64,000 nt of DNA from Streptococcus minor DSM 17118 (GCF_000377005.1 NZ_AQYB01000033.1:682001-746000), one strand, 5' to 3'. Positions 18,560-28,082 are shown, numbered from the stretch's first letter. Numbers and translations are program-made. The notes: generated by a model not told the origin, from the letters alone.

Positions 18560-19495
18560 TTATCCACCAAAACTTTCAGTCAACTGTGGCACAACTTGTT
18601 TCTTACGAGAGACAGCCCCAGCTAGGAAAGCATGATTGTTTTCTAAAGTAAATGCAAAAGCTGACTCTACCTTGTCCATATTGGCACCTAGAGCCAAGAT
18701 TTCAGAGTTAGAGTTGACAATATCTGTAATCATCAGTACAAAGTCAGAGTATCCTTCTGCGGTAATGGCTGATTTGATAGCTGTTTCGATTTCTTCCTGG
18801 CGCTCCAAGACTTCTGCAATGTCCACGGTGTTGACCTGAGCCACGCGGACATGATTTCCATTGAGTTCAAAAGTCTTAGCATCAATATCAATCAATTCTT
18901 CTGCAGATTTGCTTGCCAGATTGGTACCGGCTTTGAGTAGGGCTAAGCCATATTCTTCCAAATTGACTCCTGCTATTTCTGCCAGTTCTGCCGCAACCTG
19001 TGGGTCTGATTTATGGGTAGTTGGTGATTTAAGCAAGAGAGTATCCGAAATCAAGCCAGAAAGGAGCATACCTGCGACTTCTTTTGGTAAGGTAATACCT
19101 GCTTCTTTAGAAGCACGGTAAACGATAGAAGAAGCTGAACCAACTGGCTCCAAACGCATATAAAGAGGATTGGCCGTTTCAAAATTAGCTACACGGTGGT
19201 GATCAATGACAGCCGCAACTTCCACTTCACGAATATCTGAAATTGATTGCTGGAACTCATTGTGGTCAGTCAGGATAACTTGACTCACCCCTTCTGCCAC
19301 AGCAGATTCTACCACACGTGGCGCAGGGATACCAAAGTAATCCAAGGCGAAGGCTGTTTCTTCATTTGGCTCACCCAGAGCCACTGCTTCTGCATCTCGT
19401 CCCCAAGCCTCACGCTCTAGGTAGGCCCAACCATACGAAGATGCGATCGCATCTGTATCAGGATTTTGGTGACCAAAAACTAACAATTTTGCCAT
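18560..19495 (-). CDS. ppaC: Manganese-dependent inorganic pyrophosphatase
   Basis: A 311-residue family II pyrophosphatase. Metal ligands are visible in [10 protein letters not shown] (H9, D13, D15) and VIDHHRV (DHH motif, about 96-98), and the C-terminal substrate motif [10 protein letters not shown] is present. It hydrolyses pyrophosphate and drives biosynthesis. Full family length. Confidence 0.97.
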   Translation of the reverse strand: MAKLLVFGHQNPDTDAIASSYGWAYLEREAWGRDAEAVALGEPNEETAFALDYFGIPAPRVVESAVAEGVSQVILTDHNEFQQSISDIREVEVAAVIDHHRVANFETANPLYMRLEPVGSASSIVYRASKEAGITLPKEVAGMLLSGLISDTLLLKSPTTHKSDPQVAAELAEIAGVNLEEYGLALLKAGTNLASKSAEELIDIDAKTFELNGNHVRVAQVNTVDIAEVLERQEEIETAIKSAITAEGYSDFVLMITDIVNSNSEILALGANMDKVESAFAFTLENNHAFLAGAVSRKKQVVPQLTESFGG

Positions 19496-19718
19496 ATTCT
19501 AAAACCTCTTTTTCTATAATCGATTTATTTTATCATATTTTTCAAAACTTGTGAAATCCCGTCTAACTAGATTTGCAAATCGCTTCCATTTGGAGTAAGA
19601 TAGGTATAGTAAAAATTGGAAGGCAATAAACTTTAGATAGAAAACTTATGAGCCCCGTTCAATCCAGTCTTTCTATGCTGACTTGTATTGTTTTCCATAG
19701 ATGTTGAAAGGAAATAAA

Positions 19719-21416
19719 ATGAAATTTGCAGATTATCGCTACACTCGTCCCGATTATGAAAGTATCAAAGCCAAGATGGCTGATTTGACAAACAGATTAG
19801 CACATGCTGCTTCTGCTGAGGAAACACGCCAAATCGTACAAGATATCACCGCTATCAGCTCAACAGTTGACACTCAGATGAATATCTGGAGTATTCGTCA
19901 TTCTATCGATATGCAGGATGAGTTTTACAATGAAGAAACTAAATTTTGGAACGAGCACAGCCCACTCTTTAATGAACTCTGGACTAATTACTACCGGGTC
20001 ATCGTAGAGAGTCCTTACCGCACCAACTTGGCAGATCTCTTACCAGAGACCTTCTTTATGCTGGCTGAAAACCAACTCCAAATCTTCTCATCAGAAGCCA
20101 TCCCCCTTTTCCAAAAGCAAAATGAGTTGGTGGACCAGTACAATAACCTCATGGCCACTGCCCAACTAAACTTCAATGGGCAAACTTACAACCTCTCTCA
20201 GATGGGACCTTTTACCCAGTCAACTGACCGTGCAATCCGCAAGGAAGCGTCGGAAACTGTGACAAGCTTTTTTGAAGAAAAAGAAGCTGATTTTGATTCT
20301 GTCTATGATCAACTTGTCAAGGTCCGTCATGAGATTGCAACCACTTTAGGGTTCAAAGACTATGTGGAATATGGCTACAAGATGATGAACCGTTTTGACT
20401 ACAATCGTGATATGGTCAAAATTTACCGAGAAGAAATCCTCAAGCATGTAGTGCCAGTTGTTGAGAAACTACGCCAGCGTCAAGCCAAACGTATCCAAGT
20501 CCCAGAACTCAAATACTATGACCTCTTATTAGAATACCTAGATGGCAATGCCACACCAAAGGGCAGCCCTGAAGAACTAGTCGCCCAAGCTCAAAAGATG
20601 TATCAAGAGCTGTCACCGGAAACAGGACAATTTTTTGATTTCATGGTGGAACATGATTTACTCGATTTGCTCGCCAAGGAAGGGAAGGATACCGGTGGTT
20701 ATTGTACCTACATTGCCGATTACCAGAGTCCTTTCATCTTCGCCAACTTTAACGGTACTAGTGCCGATATTGATGTTTTAACTCATGAAGCCGGCCATGC
20801 CTTTCAGGTCTTTCGCTCACGCTGGATACAATGCCCTGAAGTCATCTGGCCAACCTATGAATCTTGTGAGATTCATTCCATGTCTATGGAGTTTATCACT
20901 TGGCCTTGGATGAATCATTTCTTCAAGGAGCAAGTGGATAAATACAAGTTTAGCCACCTATCCAGTACCCTCTTCTTCTTGCCTTACGGTGTCTTGGTTG
21001 ACCACTTCCAACATGAAGTATATGAACATCCTGAGATGACTCCTGCAGAACGCAAAGCTACTTGGAAGCGCCTAGCAGACCTCTATTTGCCTGACCGTGA
21101 TTATTCAGAATCAGACTTCTTAAGTCGGGGTGGTTTCTGGTTCCGCCAAGGACATATTTTTGCTAGCCCGTTCTACTATATTGACTATACTTTGGCTCAA
21201 GTCTGCGCTCTCCAATTCTGGAAACGTACGCAGGTTGATCACGATGCAACAGCTTGGGAAGATTACTTGCGTATCTGTGACTTAGGTGGCAGTAAATCCT
21301 TCCTACAAATCGTCGAAGCAGCAAATCTCCAATCTCCTTTCAAAGAAGGGGCTCTTGAAGCCACTGTCAAAGCGGCAAATGACTGGTTGAATGCCATTGA
21401 TGACAAGGCTTTGTAA
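19719..21416 (+). CDS. M3 family oligoendopeptidase
   Basis: A 565-residue cytoplasmic zinc metallopeptidase of the PepF/M3 group. The zinc motif HEAGH is at H356-H360 and the downstream third ligand lies in SCEIHSMSMEF. It hydrolyses short peptides. I start it at 19719 because GAAAGGA precedes that ATG at normal spacing; the ATG at 19701 lacks a site. It is shorter than the roughly 600-residue PepF/PepB and is a distinct paralogue. Confidence 0.9.
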   Translation: MKFADYRYTRPDYESIKAKMADLTNRLAHAASAEETRQIVQDITAISSTVDTQMNIWSIRHSIDMQDEFYNEETKFWNEHSPLFNELWTNYYRVIVESPYRTNLADLLPETFFMLAENQLQIFSSEAIPLFQKQNELVDQYNNLMATAQLNFNGQTYNLSQMGPFTQSTDRAIRKEASETVTSFFEEKEADFDSVYDQLVKVRHEIATTLGFKDYVEYGYKMMNRFDYNRDMVKIYREEILKHVVPVVEKLRQRQAKRIQVPELKYYDLLLEYLDGNATPKGSPEELVAQAQKMYQELSPETGQFFDFMVEHDLLDLLAKEGKDTGGYCTYIADYQSPFIFANFNGTSADIDVLTHEAGHAFQVFRSRWIQCPEVIWPTYESCEIHSMSMEFITWPWMNHFFKEQVDKYKFSHLSSTLFFLPYGVLVDHFQHEVYEHPEMTPAERKATWKRLADLYLPDRDYSESDFLSRGGFWFRQGHIFASPFYYIDYTLAQVCALQFWKRTQVDHDATAWEDYLRICDLGGSKSFLQIVEAANLQSPFKEGALEATVKAANDWLNAIDDKAL

Positions 21417-21429
21417 GCCTATTATGTAA

Positions 21430-21458
21430 AAGTTGTGAGAATCTCTCACAGCTTTTTT
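21430..21458 (+). terminator. Terminator of the M3 peptidase gene
   Basis: AGTTGTGAGA pairs with TCTCACAGCT (one G-T pair), followed by TTTTTT. Confidence 0.85.
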
Positions 21459-21462
21459 AATT

Positions 21463-21696
21463 GCCTATCTTAAATCATTTTATTCTCCACAAAGCAGGCA
21501 AACAAAGATCAGAAAAAGGAGAACATCACCAAAAACTGAACCACCTCCTGAGATGTTTGTGTGCGACTATACAACAGACACTGAATACTCAATATGAATG
21601 AGTATAGAAAAACTCCTCCCATTGTTTCGAATGAATATTTGTCTATTCACTATCCACTATAGGAGGAGCATGTTCTAATACTTCTGTTTCTGATTG
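21463..21696. other. Non-coding stretch with dispersed complementary repeats
   Basis: No gene with a start was found. The stretch holds CTCCTCC (about 21613) complementary to GGAGGAG (about 21662), ACTCAATATGAATGAGT, and a minus-strand frame (about 21552-21484) that reads as a short hydrophobic peptide tail ending FLIFVCLLCGE but has a stop directly upstream and no start codon. It may be a decayed small gene or a repeat element. Confidence 0.35.
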
Positions 21697-22485
21697 TTAA
21701 CTACGTATTCGATTTAGGTAATCCTGATAAGTCTCTGTTTCCATCAGTCTTTTTGCATTTTCAACTCGTTCTTTCGTTGGCGGCTTGGTGCCTTCTAGTG
21801 GGTAAGGTTTGCCTAGTTCCCTCCACTTAAATTCCCCTAAGTTGTGGTAGGGCAACACTTCAAAGCGCTCGACGTTCTTCAATGTCTTGACATATTCGCC
21901 TAATTTGATTAAATCTTCATCGCGGTCTGTTAGCCCAGGCACCAACACATGTCGAATCCAGACAGGCTTACCTATCTCAGATAGGTACTCTGCACAGGCC
22001 AGGATATTTTTATTGCTGTGACCTGTCACGATACGGTGTTGCTCTGGATTGATTTCCTTAATATCCAATAGAACCAAATCGGTGACTTCCATCAGACGAT
22101 TGTATTTTTCCAGATAGCGGGGAGTATTGCGGAAAGTCAGAGCACAGGTATCTAGTGTTGTATGAATTCCCTTTTCCTTAGCCAATGTAAAGAGGGCAAT
22201 CAAAAAATCTATCTGAATGGTCGCTTCCCCACCAGATACAGTGATTCCTCCATCCCTGCCCCAAAACATCTTGAAACGAAGCGCTTCATTGAGTACATCC
22301 TCAGCCGTCCGCTCCCTAGCATTGGGATTGACCAACTCCCAAGTGTCTGGATTGTGGCAATATTGACAGCGCATATGACAACCCTGCATAAAGACCACAA
22401 AGCGAATACCTGGTCCATCTACAGCTCCAAAGCTTTCTGTTGAATGAACCAAACCTGTTACATTCCGATAATCAATCTCTGTCAT
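21697..22485 (-). CDS. pflA: Pyruvate formate-lyase activating enzyme
   Basis: A 262-residue radical-SAM enzyme that installs the glycyl radical on pyruvate formate-lyase for mixed-acid fermentation. The 4Fe-4S cluster cysteines are C36, C40 and C43 (GCHMRCQYCHNP). GGEAT and the SAM-binding strands follow. It is monocistronic. An extended -10 (TGTTATACT) and a candidate cre site lie upstream. Confidence 0.96.
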   Translation of the reverse strand: MTEIDYRNVTGLVHSTESFGAVDGPGIRFVVFMQGCHMRCQYCHNPDTWELVNPNARERTAEDVLNEALRFKMFWGRDGGITVSGGEATIQIDFLIALFTLAKEKGIHTTLDTCALTFRNTPRYLEKYNRLMEVTDLVLLDIKEINPEQHRIVTGHSNKNILACAEYLSEIGKPVWIRHVLVPGLTDRDEDLIKLGEYVKTLKNVERFEVLPYHNLGEFKWRELGKPYPLEGTKPPTKERVENAKRLMETETYQDYLNRIRS

Positions 22486-22513
22486 ATACTTTTCCTCATC
22501 CCTTAATAAGTCT

Positions 22514-22519
22514 AGTATA
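22514..22519 (-). promoter_or_regulatory. Extended -10 promoter of pflA
   Basis: The minus strand reads TGTTATACT (TG-n-TATACT), about 30 bases before the pflA ATG. Confidence 0.6.
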
Positions 22520-22527
22520 ACACAAAA

Positions 22528-22542
22528 ATGTAAACGCTACTA
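22528..22542 (-). promoter_or_regulatory. Candidate cre site in the pflA promoter
   Basis: ATGTAAACGCTACTA matches WTGNAANCGNWNNCW with one mismatch and covers the place where a -35 would lie, so CcpA binding would block the promoter. Confidence 0.55.
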
Positions 22543-22613
22543 TCTTTTAGTTGAGACAATACCGATGAAATAGTTCATTGCGGTAAATGGGGGTATAGTA
22601 CTCCTAGAAAGTC

Positions 22614-22645
22614 AAAAAGAGAGTTAGCAAAAGCCACCCTCTTGA
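22614..22645 (-). terminator. Terminator downstream of the CorC-like gene
   Basis: On the minus strand AGAGGGTGGC and GCTAACTCTCT pair imperfectly around TTTT and are followed by TTTTTGACTTT. It lies about 155 bases past the stop at 22801. Confidence 0.6.
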
Positions 22646-22800
22646 TTTTATATTTTCTACATACCGAAGGCACAAGGTTGGCTAGCATATCCTTTATTTA
22701 AGCTAATCTAACAAGCCAGTCAGCCTTGCGAAAGCAAGAGCAAAATCCCCTACGAGGTGAGAGGATAGCATCCTTCAACAAATCAATATTGCCTGCTATT
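22646..22800 (-). other. Structured 3' region of the CorC-like transcript
   Basis: Several inverted repeats occur in this non-coding stretch: CTTGCGAAAGCAAG-type hairpin at about 22724-22737, and GGTTGGCTAGC and GGATGCTATCC segments with nearby partial complements. No gene with a start is evident. It is either a long 3' untranslated region, a small RNA or a dispersed repeat. Confidence 0.35.
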
Positions 22801-24156
22801 TCAACTGTTTGAGGTCTTCCCAGCTCCCTCTCCTTCCAGTTCTTCAAGTGGTGTGATGAGAATTTTCAGCTTGGTGACACGACCATTTTTGACCTTGTCG
22901 TTCATCATGACCAAATGATGTCCCTTATTATCCAACTCGTGAGCCACTTTTTCTTCCTGAGTAGGGATTGTTCCCACTCCGGTCAGATAATAACCCGCAA
23001 TCGTATCCACATCATCACTTTCCAATTCCAGCCCAAAGTGCTCATTGAAGTCATTGATGGTCATATTGCCTTGTACAATATAGGTATTGTCCGCAATCTC
23101 TCTGACGAAAATTTCCGTCTTATCCGTCTCATCATCAATCTCTCCAACAATCTCCTCTAGCAAATCTTCCAGAGTGACTAGACCAGCCACGCCACCGTAC
23201 TCATCCAGCAAGATGGCCATTTGATTTTGGGTGTTACGCAACTGTCTGAGCAAGTCATCGACAAAGATGGTTTCTGGTACAAAGAGGGGTTCTTGCATAA
23301 TCCGACGGATATTCAGGTTATCAAAGCCATTTGTAAACCCTTCTGCCAAAATTTTCCTCGTGTGAATGAGGCCGATAATATTGTCCTTATCCCCATCATA
23401 GACAGGAATACGTGAGAAATTCTGTTTGAGGACAGCAGACATAATGGTCTCTGGGTCGTCCTTGATATCCACCATAAAGGCGTCTGTTCGAGGTACCATG
23501 ACTTCACGTGCCAAGAGCTCATCAAGAGCGAAAATTCCCTGTAACATCTCGATTTCTTCTGCATCTAGGGTCTCCTCGCTACGTGTTAGCATGTACTCAA
23601 TTTCATCACGCGTCATCTGCCCATCCGCATCGTCAAAAGTCATTGGAGTGATACGACTGAGAAGATTGGTCGAGGCAGACAGCAACCAGACAAAGGGACT
23701 CACAATCCTACCTAATCCAATGATGACTGGTGCTGATAGAACCGCCAAATTTTCCTTCATGTTCATCGCAATCCTCTTTGGATAAAGCTCGCCTAGAACA
23801 ATGGAGATATACGTTAAAAGTGTCAGTGCGAGCCAATAGCCAACGGTTTGAGCTGTAGTAGTGTTTCCTATCCAGCCTGCAAAAATAGCCCCTAAATCAC
23901 CAGCCAAGCTCGCCCCTGATAAGATATTGATGAGGGTTATCCCGACCTGAATGGTCGATAAGAAGTTATTTGGATTGTCCAAAACCTGCTGGAGTCGGAC
24001 GAATTTTAGAATACCTTCTGCAGCCTTTTGCTCCACCCGCGAGCGGTTCAGCGATACCAAGGCCATCTCAGAAGCTGAGAAAAAGGCATTCAAAAAAGTT
24101 AGAAATAATAAGACGATAAGTTTAAGATAAATGGTCTGACTACCGGGGTCTTCCAT
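22801..24156 (-). CDS. CorC/HlyC-type CBS-domain membrane protein
   Basis: A 451-residue protein with the three-part layout of the CNNM/CorC family: an N-terminal DUF21 region with four hydrophobic helices (about 8-190; FSASEMALVSLNRSR and ELYPKRIAMN), a CBS pair (about 215-335, around REVMVPRTDAFMV and LLDEYGGVAGLVT), and a C-terminal CorC_HlyC domain. The family takes part in magnesium or other ion transport; the older name hemolysin is misleading. No operon partner. Confidence 0.88.
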   Translation of the reverse strand: MEDPGSQTIYLKLIVLLFLTFLNAFFSASEMALVSLNRSRVEQKAAEGILKFVRLQQVLDNPNNFLSTIQVGITLINILSGASLAGDLGAIFAGWIGNTTTAQTVGYWLALTLLTYISIVLGELYPKRIAMNMKENLAVLSAPVIIGLGRIVSPFVWLLSASTNLLSRITPMTFDDADGQMTRDEIEYMLTRSEETLDAEEIEMLQGIFALDELLAREVMVPRTDAFMVDIKDDPETIMSAVLKQNFSRIPVYDGDKDNIIGLIHTRKILAEGFTNGFDNLNIRRIMQEPLFVPETIFVDDLLRQLRNTQNQMAILLDEYGGVAGLVTLEDLLEEIVGEIDDETDKTEIFVREIADNTYIVQGNMTINDFNEHFGLELESDDVDTIAGYYLTGVGTIPTQEEKVAHELDNKGHHLVMMNDKVKNGRVTKLKILITPLEELEGEGAGKTSNS

Positions 24157-24293
24157 GACAATCTCCTGTTTCTTAAAAATAGTAACCTCATTATATCATA
24201 TTTTAAGAATTACGGAAATAACAGGCTTTTTATATAGAAAAGATTCCAATTTTATCAAAAAAGAAGGAAGTACGCGCTGACTCTCTTTTTATG

Positions 24294-24299
24294 GTAAAA
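24294..24299 (+). promoter_or_regulatory. Extended -10 of the orphan ABC ATPase gene
   Basis: TGGTAAAAT fits TG-n-TAnAAT, about 29 bases before the ATG at 24328. Confidence 0.45.
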
Positions 24300-24327
24300 T
24301 AAACAAAAAACTAAAAATGGAGATGCA

Positions 24328-25110
24328 ATGATGATTTTATCCATGAAAGAAGTTAGCTTTCGCAGACAGGGCAAATATATCCTTGACAAGATTAGCTGGG
24401 AATTTGAAAAAGGGCAAACTTGGGCTATTTTGGGACTCAATGGGGCTGGAAAATCCACCCTCCTGCGGATTCTAACAGCAGAATTTTGGAAATCATCTGG
24501 AGACTTAACTGTCCTGGGTGTACCGTTTGGTAAGGGCGATATTCCAACATTGCGCACCAAAATCGGCATCGTCGGGTCCTTTCTAGCTGAGCGTTTTCCC
24601 ACAGATCTTCTAGCTGAACAAATCGTCTTGACCGGCAAATACAAGTCCTCCATTCTCTACCGTGAATACGGGCAAAAAGAGCTAAATGAAGCTATCGAGA
24701 TGCTGACCAGTATCGATGGTGCCCACCTGATCGGTCGCACCTATGCTAGCCTGTCTCAGGGAGAACGTCAACTCCTCCTCATCGCCCGCAGTCTCATGGA
24801 AAGCCCTGAACTCTTGATCTTAGATGAAGCTACAGTTGGACTGGATTTGCTGGCAAGAGAACGCCTGCTCAAGCACCTCCACCATATCTGCCAACTAGAG
24901 CATGCTCCCGCTATCGTCTTTGTCACCCATCATGCAGAAGAAATCACCGCTGACTTCAGCCATGTGCTCCTCCTTAAAGAAGGAAAAGTCCTAGCTCAAG
25001 GACCAAAACAAAAGATCTTGACCGCAGAACTCCTCGAAAACTTTTACGGAAACCAAGTCGAGTTGATACCACTTGGTGATGAAAGAGTCTTTATTAAACC
25101 AAAAGTATGA
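24328..25110 (+). CDS. Orphan ABC ATP-binding protein
   Basis: A 260-residue ATPase with Walker A GLNGAGKSTLL, signature LSQGERQ, Walker B LLILDEATVGLDL and the His switch in FVTHHAEEI. No permease gene is near. It resembles the YlmA-type single ATPases (molybdate/iron uptake-like) whose partner is unknown. The Met at 24331 is an equally possible start. Confidence 0.88.
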   Translation: MMILSMKEVSFRRQGKYILDKISWEFEKGQTWAILGLNGAGKSTLLRILTAEFWKSSGDLTVLGVPFGKGDIPTLRTKIGIVGSFLAERFPTDLLAEQIVLTGKYKSSILYREYGQKELNEAIEMLTSIDGAHLIGRTYASLSQGERQLLLIARSLMESPELLILDEATVGLDLLARERLLKHLHHICQLEHAPAIVFVTHHAEEITADFSHVLLLKEGKVLAQGPKQKILTAELLENFYGNQVELIPLGDERVFIKPKV

Positions 25111-25121
25111 AGATGAACAGT

Positions 25122-25147
25122 AAAAAAGCCCATCAGGGCTTTTTTTG
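25122..25147 (+). terminator. Terminator of the orphan ABC ATPase gene
   Basis: AAAAAAGCCC, loop ATCA, GGGCTTTTTTT. Confidence 0.92.
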
Positions 25148-25288
25148 CTTCTTTTTTGACTTTAAACTGACAGCCAGATGTTCATCTTAACAGACTTATA
25201 CCTGCTCACTTTTTGTTGCCTTATGAGGGCAAATAGATTGGATTATCCTCCATCACACTTCAGGCTGTACTAGAAAGAACTAAAGCCA

Positions 25289-25708
25289 TTATTTCATCAC
25301 AACCATCCGTGAGGGAATTCCCTGACTCTCCAGTTTTGCCATCAGCATATGAATGGTTTCTTCCATCTCTTCTTTTGTACTCTTAGTCACAAACTTTTGG
25401 TACAAAACACTACTATCAAACCAATAAGGACGACTGATTCGACCATCTTTTTTGATGATTCTAAGCTGACCCATAAAATTTGTAAAGCCTGATTTGGTGG
25501 TAGCAAACTTCGAAAACTCTACTCGGCTGATGTCTTCCAATGAATAGCTGACAGGAATCCCAGCCAGAATAGTCAATTTCCCATCTGAAATATAGAAAAT
25601 ATCATAGAAACCCTGTCTCTGCCTTCCTCTTTTGATCAGGAAAAATAAGCAAGCCACCAGCACAACTAGAGCCATGCCACTTTCAAGAAGTATCCTATTG
25701 TCTATCAT
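25289..25708 (-). CDS. Membrane-anchored protein of unknown function
   Basis: A 139-residue protein with one N-terminal helix (about 10-25) followed by KRGRQRQ, so the C-terminal domain is cytoplasmic. The soluble part (about 35-135) is beta-rich in its first half with an amphipathic helix at the end, which recalls bacterial PH-like domains. I do not recognise the family. Single gene; the stretch 25709-25949 upstream shows nothing beyond a possible promoter. Confidence 0.65.
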   Translation of the reverse strand: MIDNRILLESGMALVVLVACLFFLIKRGRQRQGFYDIFYISDGKLTILAGIPVSYSLEDISRVEFSKFATTKSGFTNFMGQLRIIKKDGRISRPYWFDSSVLYQKFVTKSTKEEMEETIHMLMAKLESQGIPSRMVVMK

Positions 25709-25949
25709 TCTATCACCCCCCTATTTCTGATGATTTCCCCATCCAGTCATTGACTAACTCCATTTCCATGCACACTTCTCCAAATGCTCAAAACATTGAC
25801 TAGCTACCTCTCTAAAAAAGCACCTTATTTCTTAAATATCCAGAGAAAGCAGTAGGTTCAATACGATTCCCACCTAACTTTGCCCACGTTATATTCATGT
25901 ACAGAAGACTAAAATCTACTTTTACCAGCATATTTTTCCTTTACCAAGA

Positions 25950-26498
25950 CTATTTCAAGCGCTCCACCATAACCAAAAAAGGTGGGGTATTGATTTGGTT
26001 AAGTGGCTTGTAGAGCATGGTAGCAAAATCTTCCTGAGGAAGTTTTTGGATAAAATCCAATACCGCATCCTTCTCTACATCCCCTCCCTCATGTCCATAA
26101 TAAATCATGATAGATAGACGACCACCCACTTCCAGTAGGTTCAAGACCTTCTCAATAGCTATCAGAGTCGTTTGAGGTTGAGTAATGATAGACTTATCCG
26201 CAGATGGTAGATAACCCAAGTTGAATATAGCTGCCCGAATGGGCTCCGTGACAAACTCATCTAAATGCTCATGGCCTGTCAGATGCAGCCTCGCATTAGT
26301 GAGCCCAGCCTCAGCCAAGCGCTGACTGGTTTTTTCCAAAGCCTGCTCCTGAACGTCGAAGGCATGGACCAACTTAGCCCGCCGCGCCAAGAAGAGGGTG
26401 TCGTGCCCATTGCCCATGGTCGCATCCACAGCAACAGCACTCGAATCTAACACCTCCGCCAAAAAATCATGGGAGAGGTGGATAGGACGTTTGATCAT
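25950..26498 (-). CDS. mnmM: tRNA 5-aminomethyl-2-thiouridine methyltransferase, MnmM (YtqB) type
   Basis: A 182-residue SAM-dependent methyltransferase. Motif I is VDATMGNGHDTLFLA, the acidic motif II residue is in HAFDVQ, and NLGYLPSADKSIIT is the YtqB family signature. The B. subtilis member completes mnm5s2U34 in tRNA. It lies 9 bases after a DUF218 gene and close to ytqA, the gene that usually accompanies it. Confidence 0.85.
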   Translation of the reverse strand: MIKRPIHLSHDFLAEVLDSSAVAVDATMGNGHDTLFLARRAKLVHAFDVQEQALEKTSQRLAEAGLTNARLHLTGHEHLDEFVTEPIRAAIFNLGYLPSADKSIITQPQTTLIAIEKVLNLLEVGGRLSIMIYYGHEGGDVEKDAVLDFIQKLPQEDFATMLYKPLNQINTPPFLVMVERLK

Positions 26499-26507
26499 AT
26501 TTGCTCC

Positions 26508-27152
26508 TTATTCATCATCTACATTAAGTGCCTGAATATCACCCTTTTTTCCATAGTGGAGTATTCTAAGATATTCTCCCCAAATACGCGATTTCCCAAC
26601 TTCTGTATCCATCCATGTATCACGTGATATAGAAATTCCCTTATAGGTTGCATTAAATGTGAAAGGAATAAAGTTTAGGTGATCAGGCAAATGTTTGGCT
26701 AATGTCCGCCATTGTCTACCAGTTACATGACTTTTACAGACAAACATCAACGAATGAATCCTTTCGAAATCAAATATTTCTTTCGCAAAAAGGACATTTT
26801 CTAACGTATTGGTAGAGCGATTCTCATACAAAATCACTTCATTCGGAATATCGGCTGCAAGCAAGTATTTCACAATCACTTCTGCTTCTGGTGTTTCTTT
26901 TCCATATTTCCAATTCGGATTCGGTGTTGATGTTGGACTAACACCACCTGTCACGATAATATGCCTTACAAGACCCGATTGGTATGCTTCAATCGCCTTT
27001 TCCCAGTGTCCAGCATGAGTACCACCAAATACGAAAAGAGAATCACAGACTCGAGGAGAAACTAACTCACCAAAGGTAAGATTTGTTAAAAAAGCTATCT
27101 CCTCTTCTGATAATTTAGGTACTGCTGGTGTTTTTGGAATTATTGGTTTCAT
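26508..27152 (-). CDS. DUF218 (YdcF/SanA/ElyC-like) protein
   Basis: A 214-residue soluble protein with the DUF218 core: LFVFGGTHAGHWEKA, HIIVTGGVS, ENRSTNTLENVLFAKEI and the C-terminal EYLRILHYG helix. Unlike ElyC/SanA it has no membrane helix. The fold is Rossmann-like; the function is unclear. It sits between ytqA (6 bases upstream) and mnmM (9 bases downstream) as if inserted in that pair, and it looks more AT-rich than either. Confidence 0.82.
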   Translation of the reverse strand: MKPIIPKTPAVPKLSEEEIAFLTNLTFGELVSPRVCDSLFVFGGTHAGHWEKAIEAYQSGLVRHIIVTGGVSPTSTPNPNWKYGKETPEAEVIVKYLLAADIPNEVILYENRSTNTLENVLFAKEIFDFERIHSLMFVCKSHVTGRQWRTLAKHLPDHLNFIPFTFNATYKGISISRDTWMDTEVGKSRIWGEYLRILHYGKKGDIQALNVDDE

Positions 27153-27158
27153 ATTGAC

Positions 27159-28082
27159 TCACTTCCCAGCCTTACAGCCCTGCCTACTTCCTCGTCTCTC
27201 CATTTCTTTATCAATGGCGTTGAGGACCTCCCACTTGTTGAGACTCCACATGGGACCAATCAACATGTGCCGGGGAGCGTCACCTGTGATACGGTGGATA
27301 ACCATGCGTGCAGGGATGATTTCCAACTGGTCACAGATAACATTGACATATTCTTCCTGGCTCATCAGCTGGAGCCTTCCTTCGTGAAAATCTCTCTGCA
27401 TACGGGTATTGGTCATCAGATGCAGCAAATGCAACTTGATCCCATCAATATCATTATCCGTCACACAACGACGAACATTTTCCACCATCATCTCGTGAGT
27501 CTCTCCGGGCAGACCATTGATTAGATGCGCGACAATTTCTGCCTTAGGGGCTAGCTTGCGGATCCGCTTGACTGTCTCCACATAGAGGCTATAAGAATGC
27601 GCACGATTAATCAACTCAGAAGTGGTTTCAAAAGTGGTTTGCAGGCCTAGCTCCAGTGTCACATGCATACGGTCTGTCAGCTCAGCAATGTAGGCTAAAG
27701 TCTCATCGGGTAGGCAGTCAGGACGCGTACCGATGTTAATACCCACTACGCCTGGCTCATTGATGGCTTGCTCATAACGCTCACGCAGGACCTCCACCTT
27801 GTCATGAGTATTGGTGAAATTCTGGAAATAAACCAAGTACTTCTGAACCTCTGGCCACTTGCGATGCATGAAGTCAATTTCTTTGTAAAATTGCTCGCGA
27901 ATAGGGGCATCCGGTGCCACGATGGCATCACCAGAACCAGACACTGTACAAAAAGTACAGCCTCCCTTGGCCACTGTTCCATCTCTGTTTGGACAGTCAA
28001 AACCTGCATCAATGGGCACCTTAAAAATCTTCTCACCAAAGAGTTTTCGGTAATAATCATTTAATGTATTGTAACGTTTCAT
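27159..28082 (-). CDS. Radical-SAM protein, YtqA/TIGR01212 family
   Basis: A 307-residue Elp3-related radical-SAM protein. Cluster cysteines are C30, C42 and C45 (DCPNRDG...GGCTFC), followed by LVYFQNFTNTHDKVEVL and GTRPDCLPDETL. It is the regular neighbour of ytqB/mnmM and is thought to act on tRNA. The -10 box is only 8 bases from the ATG, so the transcript has almost no leader. Confidence 0.88.
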   Translation of the reverse strand: MKRYNTLNDYYRKLFGEKIFKVPIDAGFDCPNRDGTVAKGGCTFCTVSGSGDAIVAPDAPIREQFYKEIDFMHRKWPEVQKYLVYFQNFTNTHDKVEVLRERYEQAINEPGVVGINIGTRPDCLPDETLAYIAELTDRMHVTLELGLQTTFETTSELINRAHSYSLYVETVKRIRKLAPKAEIVAHLINGLPGETHEMMVENVRRCVTDNDIDGIKLHLLHLMTNTRMQRDFHEGRLQLMSQEEYVNVICDQLEIIPARMVIHRITGDAPRHMLIGPMWSLNKWEVLNAIDKEMERRGSRQGCKAGK

